64,000 bases of DNA from Burkholderia diffusa (GTDB lineage: Bacteria > Pseudomonadota > Gammaproteobacteria > Burkholderiales > Burkholderiaceae), in NCBI RefSeq assembly GCF_902499115.1, contig NZ_CABVPN010000020.1:62001-126000 (forward strand). Reading direction: 5' to 3'. The first letter of the stretch is position 1, and each line of letters starts with the position of its first letter. Below are positions 1 through 8,780 of the stretch, one piece after another. A program made the position numbers and the translations under genes. The notes under the pieces are model-generated. The model made no database searches, was not told where the DNA came from, and saw only the letters and a program-made list of their open reading frames with translations.

Positions 1-270
1 ATAGAGTGCGAGATTGCTCGGCACCTCGAGCACGCAGTAGCCGACGAAAAACAGACCGGCGGCCATGCCGAACTGGCTACCGGTCAGGCCGAGATCGCGG
101 TTCATCGTCAGCGCAGCAAAGCCGATGTTGGTGCGATCGATGTAATTGAAGAAATAGCCGATCGCCAGCAGCGGGACGAGACGGATCAGGTTCTTGCGCA
201 ACGCGCGCTGAAGCGCGGCGTCTTTCGTCACATCCGGCCGGTCGTGCGCAATAGAGAGCGTCGATGCCAT
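1..270 (-). CDS. MFS transporter, anion:cation symporter family (N-terminal part)
   Basis: The first 90 residues of a major facilitator carrier; the rest lies outside the window. A basic N-terminus is followed by a first membrane segment containing FFNYIDRTNIGFA, the signature of the ACS family (phthalate, tartrate, glucarate and 4-hydroxyphenylacetate carriers), and by a second segment with GLFFVGYCVLEVPSNL. The start ATG lies 4 bases after the stop of the amidohydrolase gene, so the two are almost certainly co-transcribed. The carrier probably imports the organic acid that the amidohydrolase pathway uses. The substrate cannot be read from this fragment. Confidence 0.88.
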   Translation of the reverse strand, partial: MASTLSIAHDRPDVTKDAALQRALRKNLIRLVPLLAIGYFFNYIDRTNIGFAALTMNRDLGLTGSQFGMAAGLFFVGYCVLEVPSNLALY

Positions 271-274
271 GGGT

Positions 275-1177
275 TCACCTGAATCCGAAGAAGTGAGCGG
301 GATTGTCGACCAGCATCTGCATGCGGCGCGTCTCGTCCGGCACGATCCGTGCGATCAGATCGACCAGGTCGCCGTCGTCCGGCATCGGATGGCTCAGGTT
401 GACGTGCGGCCAGTCGCTGCCCCACAGAACGCGCTCGGGCGCGTGTTCGGCAAAGCGGCGCGCGACAGGCAGCGTGTCCTCGAATGGCGCCCCGGCCTTC
501 GACATCCGGTCTGCGCCCGACAGTTTGACCCATACGTTTCCCGTATCGAGCAACGCACACAACGCCCGCACTGACGGACTGTCCGCCCCTTCGTCGATGT
601 CGAGACGCGCCATGTGATCGATGACCACCGGCATGTCGAGCGAACGGATGAACGGCGAAAACTCGATGATGTCCTGCCCGGCCACGTGAATCGCCAGATG
701 CCAGCCGAGCGGCCTGATGCGCGCGGCAACCGTCCCGACTGCATTCAAATCCGGACGGCCGCCGAGATGCGCAAGGAAGTTGAACCGTGCACCGCACACC
801 CCATTCGCGTCGTACTCCGCGAGGAGCTCATCGGAATCGCCCGGCCGAACGAGTGCGACACCCTTGTAACGCCCGGCTCCGTCACGCAACGCGTCGAGCA
901 TCGGCCGATGATCGAACCCATGGCCCTGGCTCTGTACGATCACGGCGCGCGAGAAGCCGATGCGCTCGTGCAGTCGTCGCAACGCAGTTTCGGGTGCCGC
1001 AGACGGATCGAAACTGCGGTCGTCGGGCAGCGGATAGCGGTCGAACGGCCCGAACACGTGACAATGCGCGTCGCAGCTGTTTGCCGGCGGGCGCAAGACC
1101 GGGCGACGCGGCTCCGCCAGCGGCGGCGGAGAAAACTTGAGTGAATGCCCCGAGGAATTCGGAGAAGGCATGGTCAT
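275..1177 (-). CDS. Amidohydrolase-2 family protein, 2-pyrone-4,6-dicarboxylate lactonase-like
   Basis: A 300-residue cytosolic TIM-barrel hydrolase. It shows the N-terminal DAHCHVFGP motif, a central VIDHMAR histidine and the C-terminal WGSDWPH aspartate, as in LigI (pyrone dicarboxylate lactonase) and related lactonases of aromatic catabolism. The ATG at 1177 is preferred over an upstream in-frame ATG because AAGGAA lies 8 bases before it. It is followed at 4 bases by an ACS-family carrier gene, so uptake and hydrolysis of a carboxylated lactone is the likely job. A paralogue lies at 10569-11405. The exact substrate is unknown; other amidohydrolase-2 members are decarboxylases, but this motif set favours lactonase. 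Confidence 0.85.
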   Translation of the reverse strand: MTMPSPNSSGHSLKFSPPPLAEPRRPVLRPPANSCDAHCHVFGPFDRYPLPDDRSFDPSAAPETALRRLHERIGFSRAVIVQSQGHGFDHRPMLDALRDGAGRYKGVALVRPGDSDELLAEYDANGVCGARFNFLAHLGGRPDLNAVGTVAARIRPLGWHLAIHVAGQDIIEFSPFIRSLDMPVVIDHMARLDIDEGADSPSVRALCALLDTGNVWVKLSGADRMSKAGAPFEDTLPVARRFAEHAPERVLWGSDWPHVNLSHPMPDDGDLVDLIARIVPDETRRMQMLVDNPAHFFGFR

Positions 1178-1345
1178 GTCGACAGATTCCTTGAAGGTAG
1201 GCGAACGGTATGGGTACCGCACCGGAGAACGCATCGTTGGGCGCGCGCGTGTGGTGCGAATCCGGCATTCATACGCACGTAGTCGGGCGCGAGATTGCGC
1301 GTGTCCGATCGAGGCGATCGAGCTGTGCGATCAAGTCTTGACTGG

Positions 1346-1377
1346 CAGTTCGAAATCCTGTTTTCAAGGCCGAACTG
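1346..1377. promoter_or_regulatory. Inverted repeat upstream of the amidohydrolase/MFS operon
   Basis: CAGTTCG and CGAACTG form 7-base arms separated by 18 bases in the 244-base gap before the amidohydrolase gene. It could be a regulator-binding site or a transcript hairpin. No regulator is assigned. Confidence 0.3.
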
Positions 1378-1421
1378 GTTGCAGATCGGGCACGCCGATC
1401 CGACACAAACCCCATCTGCAT

Positions 1422-2102
1422 TTACGGGTCGGCTGACAGGCCGGCATCACGCAGGTACGGCGCATAGACATTGAATACCGTCAGGGAGTGGCCGGCTGCG
1501 CCCCGGCGCGTCGCGTCGAGAAGTGCGTGCTCCAAGGGCGCGACGAGCGCGACAATGAACCATGCGATGCCTGCCGGTACTGCGCTTTGATGCGGGCCGT
1601 CGCGCGTCGGCTGAGCGCGTGATTCGAAAAATCCGCGAAGCTGAAGCACCTCGTTCGACGAGGCCAGTTGGCGTTGCAGCCCCCCGGCGACATCCAGCGC
1701 GTCGCCATGCGTCTCGACCGGAATGCCCATCACGACGAGCCGCGAAGTTTCCCATCCGGCATGCTGGGTCGCCGTGGTCTCGGCAAGCGCCGTGGCCACG
1801 ACGCGGCGTCGGCCCACCGTGCGCGACAGGATCCGGCGTGTCCAGGGCGTCGATTGCCTGCCCGACATCGAGCGATACGCGTCGCTTCGCAGCACGTCGA
1901 CGCTCGCCAGATCGTAAAGCGCCATCCAGCGGGGCCACCCGTGCACACATACCCATCGCGAAGCCGCGATGCATCCGGGCAGCGATCGGCGCTGGGGGAA
2001 ATGCTCGGTGTCGTACCAGTCGTTGAACTCGTCCTCGAGATCGGACGGTGGTTCCATCATGACCATCAACATGGCGCTCGGCAGCGTCGTGGCATCGTGC
2101 AA
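1422..2102 (-). CDS. EthD-like/ferredoxin-fold hypothetical protein
   Basis: A 226-residue protein with no signal peptide. The segment FNDWYDTEHFPQRRSLPG near the N-terminus resembles the dimeric alpha/beta-barrel proteins (EthD/DUF4286 type) that often sit in aromatic and steroid degradation clusters. The second half repeats a similar fold loosely. The best start is a TTG at 2102 with AGGAG six bases upstream; the first ATG downstream is at residue 12. Its place in the minus-strand series with the cupin, esterase and GH3 genes suggests an accessory catabolic role. I cannot assign a reaction. Confidence 0.6.
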   Translation of the reverse strand: MHDATTLPSAMLMVMMEPPSDLEDEFNDWYDTEHFPQRRSLPGCIAASRWVCVHGWPRWMALYDLASVDVLRSDAYRSMSGRQSTPWTRRILSRTVGRRRVVATALAETTATQHAGWETSRLVVMGIPVETHGDALDVAGGLQRQLASSNEVLQLRGFFESRAQPTRDGPHQSAVPAGIAWFIVALVAPLEHALLDATRRGAAGHSLTVFNVYAPYLRDAGLSADP

Positions 2103-2241
2103 GCTCGTCTCCTGTTTATGCCAGTCACTGTGAACACTTTTCCCGGGATTGACCAAAACCTTTTATCGATAGAAACCTATAACCGGAATGAATAGGACCG
2201 CACGGATCTGCCGTATGCGGACCGTCTCGGCAAACGTCGAG

Positions 2242-2664
2242 CTATTTGGCAGGCGGCAGGTCGACCTCGAGAAACACCGCCGGAACCGAGCCGGTATTGC
2301 GCAGCGCGTGCGCGCGCGGGCCGGAAGTGGTGTAGGCCTGACCTGCCTGCGCTTCCCGCGGTGCCGGGGTGCCGTCGAGATACTCGGTCACGGTCCCGCT
2401 CAAAACATACGAGACGGACGGCCGATCGCGATGGCTGTGCATCGGTAATACGCCACCGGGCTGTATGGTGACTTCACGCATTCGCAGCTCGCGACTGCCG
2501 GCCGCCGCCAGGAACTCGGCGCTCAACGGGATCGACCCGAGCGTCTTCCCGTCGACGCCGACCCGCTGCGAGGGCAGCGCCTGCGCATGCGAGATGCTCC
2601 AGCCCAGTGCCAGTATCGCGCCGACGAGAGGGTGCCAACGCAACTTGTTCAATTTACGATGCAT
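2242..2664 (-). CDS. Secreted cupin-domain protein
   Basis: A 140-residue protein with an N-terminal signal peptide ending near ISHAQA and a single small cupin barrel. Motif 1 is seen as PMHSHRDRPSVSYVLSG (two metal-type histidines, the usual glutamate not evident). Motif 2 carries the histidine of GPRAHALRNTG. The ATG at 2664 has GAGGAA just upstream; a longer reading from 2739 would bury the signal peptide. It lies 50 bases after the esterase gene and is probably its operon partner. Similar secreted cupins are of unknown function; metal binding is inference. Confidence 0.75.
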   Translation of the reverse strand: MHRKLNKLRWHPLVGAILALGWSISHAQALPSQRVGVDGKTLGSIPLSAEFLAAAGSRELRMREVTIQPGGVLPMHSHRDRPSVSYVLSGTVTEYLDGTPAPREAQAGQAYTTSGPRAHALRNTGSVPAVFLEVDLPPAK

Positions 2665-2714
2665 GATCGATTCCTCAAATGGTCTTTCATTACCCGAATG
2701 CACGCGCGCACGCA

Positions 2715-3869
2715 TCATTGCACCGTCTTCGCGATCCACGAGTGGATCACGGCGGCGACGTCCAGGTTGTTTTTTTCCTGCATCATCAAGTGCCCGTTGC
2801 CGTGAATGCCTATTGCGTCGAGGCGCACGAATGTCGTCTTCACACCGGCCTGTTCGAGAAATGACGCCGTACAGTGGTCATAGGGCGCGTGATAGGACGC
2901 CTCGCTGGTCAACACCAGCACCGGCACATGCTGAAGATTCACGAGCTTGCGGGCTGGCTCCTTCTGGAGCCAGCATTTCGTCAGATCCCTTCCGTCTGGT
3001 GTGTCTTGCTGTTCGATCGTCAGCTGCGCCGGATCGGTGACGGGCGGGTCGTACCGAACGGGAATGTTCGTCAGCCCCCACGCGAGTTCGGGTTTCGCTT
3101 GCGTGGCGTTCTGGAACGGCGGCCCCGACGGCTCGACCGATACGATCCCCTTGACAAGCTGCGGCCTGGCGTCGGCAATCGACCAGCCGAACAGGCCCGC
3201 CTGTGAATGGACGAGCAGGATGGCGGGTCCGATCTTGTCGAGCAGCGCGGCCGCCGCATTTTTGACGAGCAGTTCACTCTGCACATTGTCGGCAAGCGAC
3301 GGCACGAGTGCGGCATAGAACGCATCGAACACCGGGTCGCCACGCCGCCCGGCATCGGGCCATTGCATGTGCTTCTCCGCCTGCGGCCACCCCTTGTCGC
3401 GCTCCGGCGACGTAAAGAGGCGCTGCGCCATCGCGACATCGGTCACCCGAAACCGGCGATCGGCGTCCGTCGACCAGGACGAGCGGCCGCGATCGGGCTG
3501 ATCGACCATGTAGACCACGTAACCCTGATCGACAAAGTAGTCGGCCCACCCTTTTCGCCCGTCCGCCGTGCTCATCCAGTTCGTCGCCGTCTGGCCGAGA
3601 CCGTGAAGAAACACGATCGGATACCGATGCGTGATGCGTGCGGGCGCCCAGCCCTCGACATACATCTGTCCGTCCATCGTCGTCTTGCCGTCCTTCTCGA
3701 CATACCGCCCGCCGACATAGAACGACGCATGCCGCGTGACTTTCGTCGGGATGAACTGCTGCGGGCCGAACTCCGCCGCCGACGCCATACCGCCTGCGGC
3801 GGACGTGATCGCCACGGCAGTCGCCAGGCAGGCCAGCGTCCGGCATCTTTTGAGATGTGTGAATATCAT
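2715..3869 (-). CDS. Secreted alpha/beta hydrolase, esterase-713-like
   Basis: A 384-residue exported hydrolase with a signal peptide cleaved around residues 28-32. The fold shows the oxyanion-hole strand IVFLHGLGQT and a MVDQPDRGRS stretch. The nucleophile elbow is LLVHSQAGLFGW, and the C-terminal catalytic histidine lies in GIHGNGHLMM. The H-S-Q elbow is typical of the esterase-713 group rather than the canonical GxSxG. ATG at 3869 is chosen because GAGGAA lies 8 bases upstream. It follows the GH3 gene by 32 bases, so it probably removes an ester group from the same substrate. Substrate unknown. Confidence 0.78.
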   Translation of the reverse strand: MIFTHLKRCRTLACLATAVAITSAAGGMASAAEFGPQQFIPTKVTRHASFYVGGRYVEKDGKTTMDGQMYVEGWAPARITHRYPIVFLHGLGQTATNWMSTADGRKGWADYFVDQGYVVYMVDQPDRGRSSWSTDADRRFRVTDVAMAQRLFTSPERDKGWPQAEKHMQWPDAGRRGDPVFDAFYAALVPSLADNVQSELLVKNAAAALLDKIGPAILLVHSQAGLFGWSIADARPQLVKGIVSVEPSGPPFQNATQAKPELAWGLTNIPVRYDPPVTDPAQLTIEQQDTPDGRDLTKCWLQKEPARKLVNLQHVPVLVLTSEASYHAPYDHCTASFLEQAGVKTTFVRLDAIGIHGNGHLMMQEKNNLDVAAVIHSWIAKTVQ

Positions 3870-3901
3870 CGATACGTTCCTCGCTAACAATGCAAAATTG
3901 G

Positions 3902-5890
3902 TTAGTACTTAAGACCTTCACCCATTCGATACGACACCGGCTCGTTCGTTTGCTCGTGAAGGCGATCGGTCCATACCAGGTCGTACGGCAGGCGAGCGAC
4001 AGGACCGGACTCGCCGGTCAGGACATCGACGATCGCGTCGGGCGCCGCACCAAAATTGGCGACGATCGCTGTCGCGCGGTTCGCGATACCGGACAGGTCG
4101 ATCGGGCGCTCCATGTATATCGACGCGATGGTCGGCACGACGGCGGCAGTTTTCTCAAGCACGGCGAACGCCGGATCGTCCGCCCTGAAACGCGTGCTGC
4201 CTTCGCGGTACCGTGCACCGAAGAAAAAGTTCGGATGCAGCATCTCGAATGGCGTCGCCATACCGACGACGGCAAAATCCGCTTCCTCGGGACGCTGCAC
4301 GACCGTGAACCCGCGCCGTCGCATTGCCTCCGCGTCGAATCCGTACACGAATACCTTCGTCATCCTCCGGCTCACCGGCAGCAGATGTCGGCCGTTCTTC
4401 AGCAGTACCTGCGAGCGATGCTGCGCGTCGAGTGCGATCCGCCTGAATTCGGCATTTCCCACGATCGACGAGGCACGGCCGGCATCGACGTACGGATCCT
4501 CGAAGAGCCCCTGCTCGAACTTCTGCGTCATGATTCGCCGCACCGCTGCATCGACCCGCGACACGTCGAGTCTTCCGCTCCTGACGAGGCCTACGACGAT
4601 CTCCGGGTCGCTCGTGCCGCCGAACTGGTCGACCCCTGCGTCGATCGCCTTCACGTAGCGCCCGGCCTTGTCGAGTGCTTCGACACCCCACGGCATCGCG
4701 ATGTCAGAGAACTGTGGCTTCTCGCCGGGATTCGCGCCGTTCCGGCATACCCGCGTGCAGTCGTCAGTGATCTGCCAGTCGGACAGTACGACGCCGTCGA
4801 ACCCCATGCGGCCACGCAATACATCGGTCAGCATGGCTCGGTTGAATCCCATGCCAACCGATTCGACCGGTTCGGCGCTGCCGCGCACGCGAAATGGCGC
4901 CGCAGGCATGCCGTACGAAGGCATCACCGCACCGACCCGCGCGGTAAATGCGCCGGTAAACGGCATAATGTGCCGCTCGATGTTCGCCCCGTCGATATCG
5001 AGCAGGCGTCCGTAGTAGTTATGTGCGTCCGCCCCGTCGTTCATCGTCGCGCCATAGCCGACCCAGTGCTTGATGACCGACACGACGCTGCTCCGGTGAA
5101 TCCCGGATTCGCCGTCCTGCATGCCGGCGACATAGGCGCGAACGAATCGAGCGGACGCCGCCGGATCGCTGCCGAATGTTCCGCTGCTGCGATGCCAGCG
5201 CGGATTGACGGCCAGATCGGCTTGCGGCGACAACGCCATCCGGATGCCGACTGCCAGGTATTCCCGGCGCACGCTGTCGGCGAACCGACGGACCAGTTCC
5301 GGATCGCCCGTCGCCGCCATGCCGACGGGATCCGGCCATTTCGTGAAGGCGCCGGCGTCGACGCTTACACCCTGTGCATACGAGAACTGGCTGCGCGGAT
5401 CGCTGCTGATCGTGACGGGAATCCCGAGGCGCCCCTGCTCTGCAATCGCCTGCAGCGCGTTTTGCTGATTCGCCAGGCTCGCCGGGTCGGCTTTGAGCCG
5501 GTTCAGAAAGAATGTCACGTGCCGGTCGAGCACGAGGTGGCCGACGGCAGCCATGTCCCATACCGAGCCGGCTCCCGGCACGCCCGCCGCCTCTTTTGCC
5601 GGTGGATTCGCGTGCATCATCGCGCCGGCCTTTTCCTCGAGCGTCATTCTTGAAACGAGATCGGCAGCCCGCACCGCCGCGGGCCGGCGCCAATCCTTGT
5701 ACGGCTCCAGCACGCCGCTGCGGTCCAGATCGCGGAACAGCAATCCGTCGGCGTGGATCAGCGGAATTGCACCGCCGGCGAGTTTGACCTGCTTCGAGGA
5801 TTCCGGGTGCGAGGTTCCGCATCCGGACACTGCCAGAATGGAGAGCAACAGTACGCCGACTACACCAGAGATGGATCTTGATCGAATCAC
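3902..5890 (-). CDS. Glycoside hydrolase family 3 lipoprotein (beta-glucosidase/xylosidase type)
   Basis: A 662-residue enzyme. A membrane-spanning leader ends in the lipobox VSGC, so it is probably anchored to the outer membrane or faces the periplasm. GH3 motifs include KHWVGYG near residue 275 and the nucleophile aspartate in GVVLSDWQ near residue 370, followed by an alpha/beta sandwich domain with a degenerate end. The GTG at 5890 with AAAGGA upstream puts the lipobox about 23 residues in; an ATG at 5989 would add 33 unlikely residues. Neighbours (porin upstream, secreted esterase and cupin downstream) point to extracytoplasmic processing of a plant glycoside. Sugar specificity is not visible. 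Confidence 0.87.
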   Translation of the reverse strand: MIRSRSISGVVGVLLLSILAVSGCGTSHPESSKQVKLAGGAIPLIHADGLLFRDLDRSGVLEPYKDWRRPAAVRAADLVSRMTLEEKAGAMMHANPPAKEAAGVPGAGSVWDMAAVGHLVLDRHVTFFLNRLKADPASLANQQNALQAIAEQGRLGIPVTISSDPRSQFSYAQGVSVDAGAFTKWPDPVGMAATGDPELVRRFADSVRREYLAVGIRMALSPQADLAVNPRWHRSSGTFGSDPAASARFVRAYVAGMQDGESGIHRSSVVSVIKHWVGYGATMNDGADAHNYYGRLLDIDGANIERHIMPFTGAFTARVGAVMPSYGMPAAPFRVRGSAEPVESVGMGFNRAMLTDVLRGRMGFDGVVLSDWQITDDCTRVCRNGANPGEKPQFSDIAMPWGVEALDKAGRYVKAIDAGVDQFGGTSDPEIVVGLVRSGRLDVSRVDAAVRRIMTQKFEQGLFEDPYVDAGRASSIVGNAEFRRIALDAQHRSQVLLKNGRHLLPVSRRMTKVFVYGFDAEAMRRRGFTVVQRPEEADFAVVGMATPFEMLHPNFFFGARYREGSTRFRADDPAFAVLEKTAAVVPTIASIYMERPIDLSGIANRATAIVANFGAAPDAIVDVLTGESGPVARLPYDLVWTDRLHEQTNEPVSYRMGEGLKY

Positions 5891-6003
5891 CTGGATTTCA
5901 TCCTTTTCCGAAAGGTACTGAAGGAGAAATTCGCCGAAGTGGACTGCAACCTGCCAGTCGCTCCGGCACGATATGCGCCGCCTTGACAATCGATCGCCGA
6001 ACT

Positions 6004-7023
6004 TCAGAAGCGATGGCTGACGCCGAGCTCCGCACCGACGAGCAGGCGCCCGACCGGCTGCGTGCCGAAGCCGAATGCATCGCCGCCCTTGTTGCTCAGT
6101 CGCACGACCGTTCCATACGTGCTCGTCCTCTTGGAAAGCGCGTACGTGTAGCCCACAGCGACCTGGGTGGCGTGATTTGCATCGATCGAGGTCTTGCCCA
6201 ATGCACCGGATTCACTCACACGCGTGAAGTTGGCGCGAAAGGAAAGAAACGGATTGACGGGTACGATCACCCCGGCTTGTGCTATCAGCCGGGACGCTTC
6301 CAGATACTGGTTGCGCACCGCCGACCCCAGTAATGTCAGGTACTTGAGGTCATAGCTGACCGCAAAGCCGATGCGCTTGAGCGGCCCCTGCAGACCGTCG
6401 AATACGCCGAATGCCGCCGTGACGTTGACGGTGTCGTTCGCATAGCCGACGCGGCCGCCCGCATACCGCTTCGCCCGCTCGCCTCCACCCAGCGCATAGG
6501 CAGCCTGCGCGTAAAATCCGCCGAGACGGGGCGGCGTGTAATACGCGATCATGTTGTCGGCACGAGCCCAAAGCCCGGTCGCCTCGATGCCACTGCCGAA
6601 CGCCGTCGAATAGAATTTCCCCTGGTCGGCCAGACCGCTGACGCCAAACGTGTCGAACTCCCCAAACGACGTATAGCTCGGCGTCAGATCGTGGCCCATC
6701 CGCAGTTCGCCGTAGCGGTCGATCACGCTCAACGTCGAACGCCGGTTCCAGTAGCGGGACGGATTGCCCGTGCCGTCATTGAAGTTCACCGTGCCCTCCA
6801 GCCAGGCGCGTACCTTCGTTCCTCCTCCGATATCCTCGTCCGCCCGAAAGCCGAGCCGGCTCGCGGCAAGTCCCCCGCTTCCGATCGAATAGGCGGCATC
6901 CGCCCCGTTGCCAATGCGCCTGACCGACGCGTCTGCTACGCCGAAGAGTGTCGCACTGGATTGTGCGGCGGCAGCTCCTGAAATCATCAGCATTCCGATT
7001 AACTCGATCCTTCGACTTCTCAT
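6004..7023 (-). CDS. Gram-negative trimeric porin
   Basis: A 339-residue outer-membrane porin with a signal peptide ending at AAAAQS. The mature start SATLFGVADASV and the DEDIGGGTKVRAWLEG segment are typical of Burkholderia/Neisseria-type general porins. It ends in a terminal phenylalanine (GVSHRF), the BAM recognition signal. ATG at 7023 follows GGGGATGG; the longer ATG at 7143 would displace the signal peptide. It is the first gene of the minus-strand series that continues with GH3, 113 bases downstream, and may admit the glycoside or its products. A palindromic operator lies about 420 bases upstream. Confidence 0.92.
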   Translation of the reverse strand: MRSRRIELIGMLMISGAAAAQSSATLFGVADASVRRIGNGADAAYSIGSGGLAASRLGFRADEDIGGGTKVRAWLEGTVNFNDGTGNPSRYWNRRSTLSVIDRYGELRMGHDLTPSYTSFGEFDTFGVSGLADQGKFYSTAFGSGIEATGLWARADNMIAYYTPPRLGGFYAQAAYALGGGERAKRYAGGRVGYANDTVNVTAAFGVFDGLQGPLKRIGFAVSYDLKYLTLLGSAVRNQYLEASRLIAQAGVIVPVNPFLSFRANFTRVSESGALGKTSIDANHATQVAVGYTYALSKRTSTYGTVVRLSNKGGDAFGFGTQPVGRLLVGAELGVSHRF

Positions 7024-7827
7024 CGACCATCCCCAGAAATTCGTATCGTTGTACTTATTGATCTGATGTCGCCAGCAGACCTTTGAGGTCCGTGCGTCGA
7101 TCCTGATCGGCCATGTCACTGCATCTGCGAGCGCAAGGGACATGCCATCTGCGCCCCATCGAATCCGATCACCATGCGATCAGGCCGGTGTCGCGCAGTC
7201 GCCGGCGCAGGCATCGAACTCCGCCGAAACGTCGCTCGCCCCTGCTCGCCGACCGCGTGCCCGTTCATGGTGCGACATCGGTTTCCGGAACGTGCGCTCC
7301 GCACCGCAATCCACCGAAATGCCGGCGCGCAGAATATCTATCGTCTGCGGACGATACCCATGTCGAACTCGAACCGTATTTGCTGACAACCGCAGCTCGA
7401 GTCAGAACGATAAACGATCCCTTATTTCTCGCAATGGCGCAGTTTCATTCCTTGAAACAAGGGCGTTGACTATTATGTAGTTGCGTAAATTAATCGGCGT
7501 CATTCGCACATCGCCGTCGCTTGCGCGTTCGACACACGAGATCAATGGCGACACACGACATTCGATATGGATACCTGACGGTTCTCCGCAGTGCCGCCCA
7601 AGGTCCGGCATCGCGCAACGTGACGACACGACGCACCAATTTTCTCGCCCCTGTCGCGGCAAACAATCGAAATTGAGGAGGGTGGACAGCGTGACATGAC
7701 ACGCGAAGTCGTATCGGGATGCGCATACGGACAGGTCCGCACACGTCAGGTGGAAAGCTTGCGGGGGAGCACGGCGCACTCCCCTCGATCATGCACGGCG
7801 GCCCGATGGAGCCGCCATGCATGATCA
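7024..7827. other. Intergenic region, 804 bases, operator but no convincing gene
   Basis: Several open frames cross this stretch, but none has a good ribosome site, family-like composition or Burkholderia-like codon bias. Base composition is lower in G+C around 7390-7500 than in the flanking genes. It holds the palindrome at 7442-7458. A TTGACT-N17-ATTAAT promoter-like sequence on the plus strand (about 7466-7494) faces no gene, which suggests either chance or a lost gene. Confidence 0.5.
7442..7458. promoter_or_regulatory. IclR-type palindromic operator (copy 1), GTTTCATTCCTTGAAAC
   Basis: The arms GTTTCA and TGAAAC are perfect with a 5-base spacer. The same arms and spacing occur twice between the MFS and enoyl-CoA hydratase genes (17699 and 17734), beside an IclR gene. 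This copy lies upstream of the porin of region 1. Confidence 0.6.
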
Positions 7828-8718
7828 TCACTGCGCGGCGTTGATCTTCCGCGCAAAGGCTGCGATGGCGTCAGCCATTGCGGCCGGCTGTTCGGGTGCA
7901 AGCGCGTGGCCGGCATCCGGAATCCTCACGATCGTCACGCGATCGCCGAGCATCGACTTCAACACGTTGGAGAACCGGCGCGGCGCAACGGCGTCGTGCT
8001 CGGCTTGCAGGTCGAGAATCGGCACGGTGCCGGCCGCGAAATACGCATCGACCGGCGTCGTCTCGCGCGCATGCGATTCGGCGTCGTGCGTGGCGGCATG
8101 CCAGCCGTCGAGCCAGACCCGCGGATCGTTGCCTGGTGCGAAGAATGCCTTCTTCAGGTATTCGATCCGCTTGGCTTCCGGCAGCGAAAGGTCCCCGGCG
8201 CCGTCGATCGCCTGCCGAATCTCCGCGCTGATCGGCTTTTCCGTCGAACCGGGCGGCACCTTGCCCGCGGACGCGGCCGCGAGCACGACCCCGCGAACGA
8301 GATCGGGCCGATCGACGGCCAGCATGCGCGCCGGGAAGTTCCCCCATGCATGGCCGACGACGATCGCCGGCCCGCGATGCTCGTTCTCGATCACGGTCGC
8401 TACGTCCGCCGCGAAATCATGAACCGACAGGTTTTCCATCGGCCCCTTGCTCTGTCCGATGCCGCGCGGCTCCGGACGCAGCACGCGAAAGCCGTCCGCC
8501 ACGAGCCGCGCGGCAACCACGTCGTAATCCAGACCCGAGCGCCCGAGCGACGGCAGGATCACAATCAGCGGGCCTTGCCCCTGGCGCATCACCTCGATCT
8601 GCACGTCGCCATGCCGGACGATCTCCCGATCGACCGCAGCCACGCCGGACGATGCAAAGGCGGACGCCGCCCACCACAACACGCATGCGGCGACGATGCC
8701 GCGCTTCGATACCTTCAT
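7828..8718 (-). CDS. Exported alpha/beta hydrolase-fold protein lacking the nucleophile serine (paralogue 1)
   Basis: A 296-residue alpha/beta hydrolase-fold protein with an N-terminal signal sequence. The nucleophile elbow reads VVGHAWGNF, with alanine where hydrolases carry serine, aspartate or cysteine (the codon is GCA). The acid (LDLQAEHDAV) and histidine (IPDAGHALAPEQP) positions of the triad look intact. ATG at 8718 follows GAGGAG by 9 bases. It lies 62 bases after a paralogue with the same substitution and ends the seven-gene operon. It may be a binding protein, a lyase or a cofactor-free enzyme rather than a hydrolase. Confidence 0.8.
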   Translation of the reverse strand: MKVSKRGIVAACVLWWAASAFASSGVAAVDREIVRHGDVQIEVMRQGQGPLIVILPSLGRSGLDYDVVAARLVADGFRVLRPEPRGIGQSKGPMENLSVHDFAADVATVIENEHRGPAIVVGHAWGNFPARMLAVDRPDLVRGVVLAAASAGKVPPGSTEKPISAEIRQAIDGAGDLSLPEAKRIEYLKKAFFAPGNDPRVWLDGWHAATHDAESHARETTPVDAYFAAGTVPILDLQAEHDAVAPRRFSNVLKSMLGDRVTIVRIPDAGHALAPEQPAAMADAIAAFARKINAAQ

Positions 8719-8780
8719 GATTTGAATCTCCTCGTTGATTGACGAACGCATTCGCCCCTTGCTGTCCGTGCGAATACAGC

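Noticed and set aside
7402..7779. Minus-strand open frame in the 800-base gap upstream of the porin
   Set aside because: No ribosome site, atypical codon use and no family resemblance.
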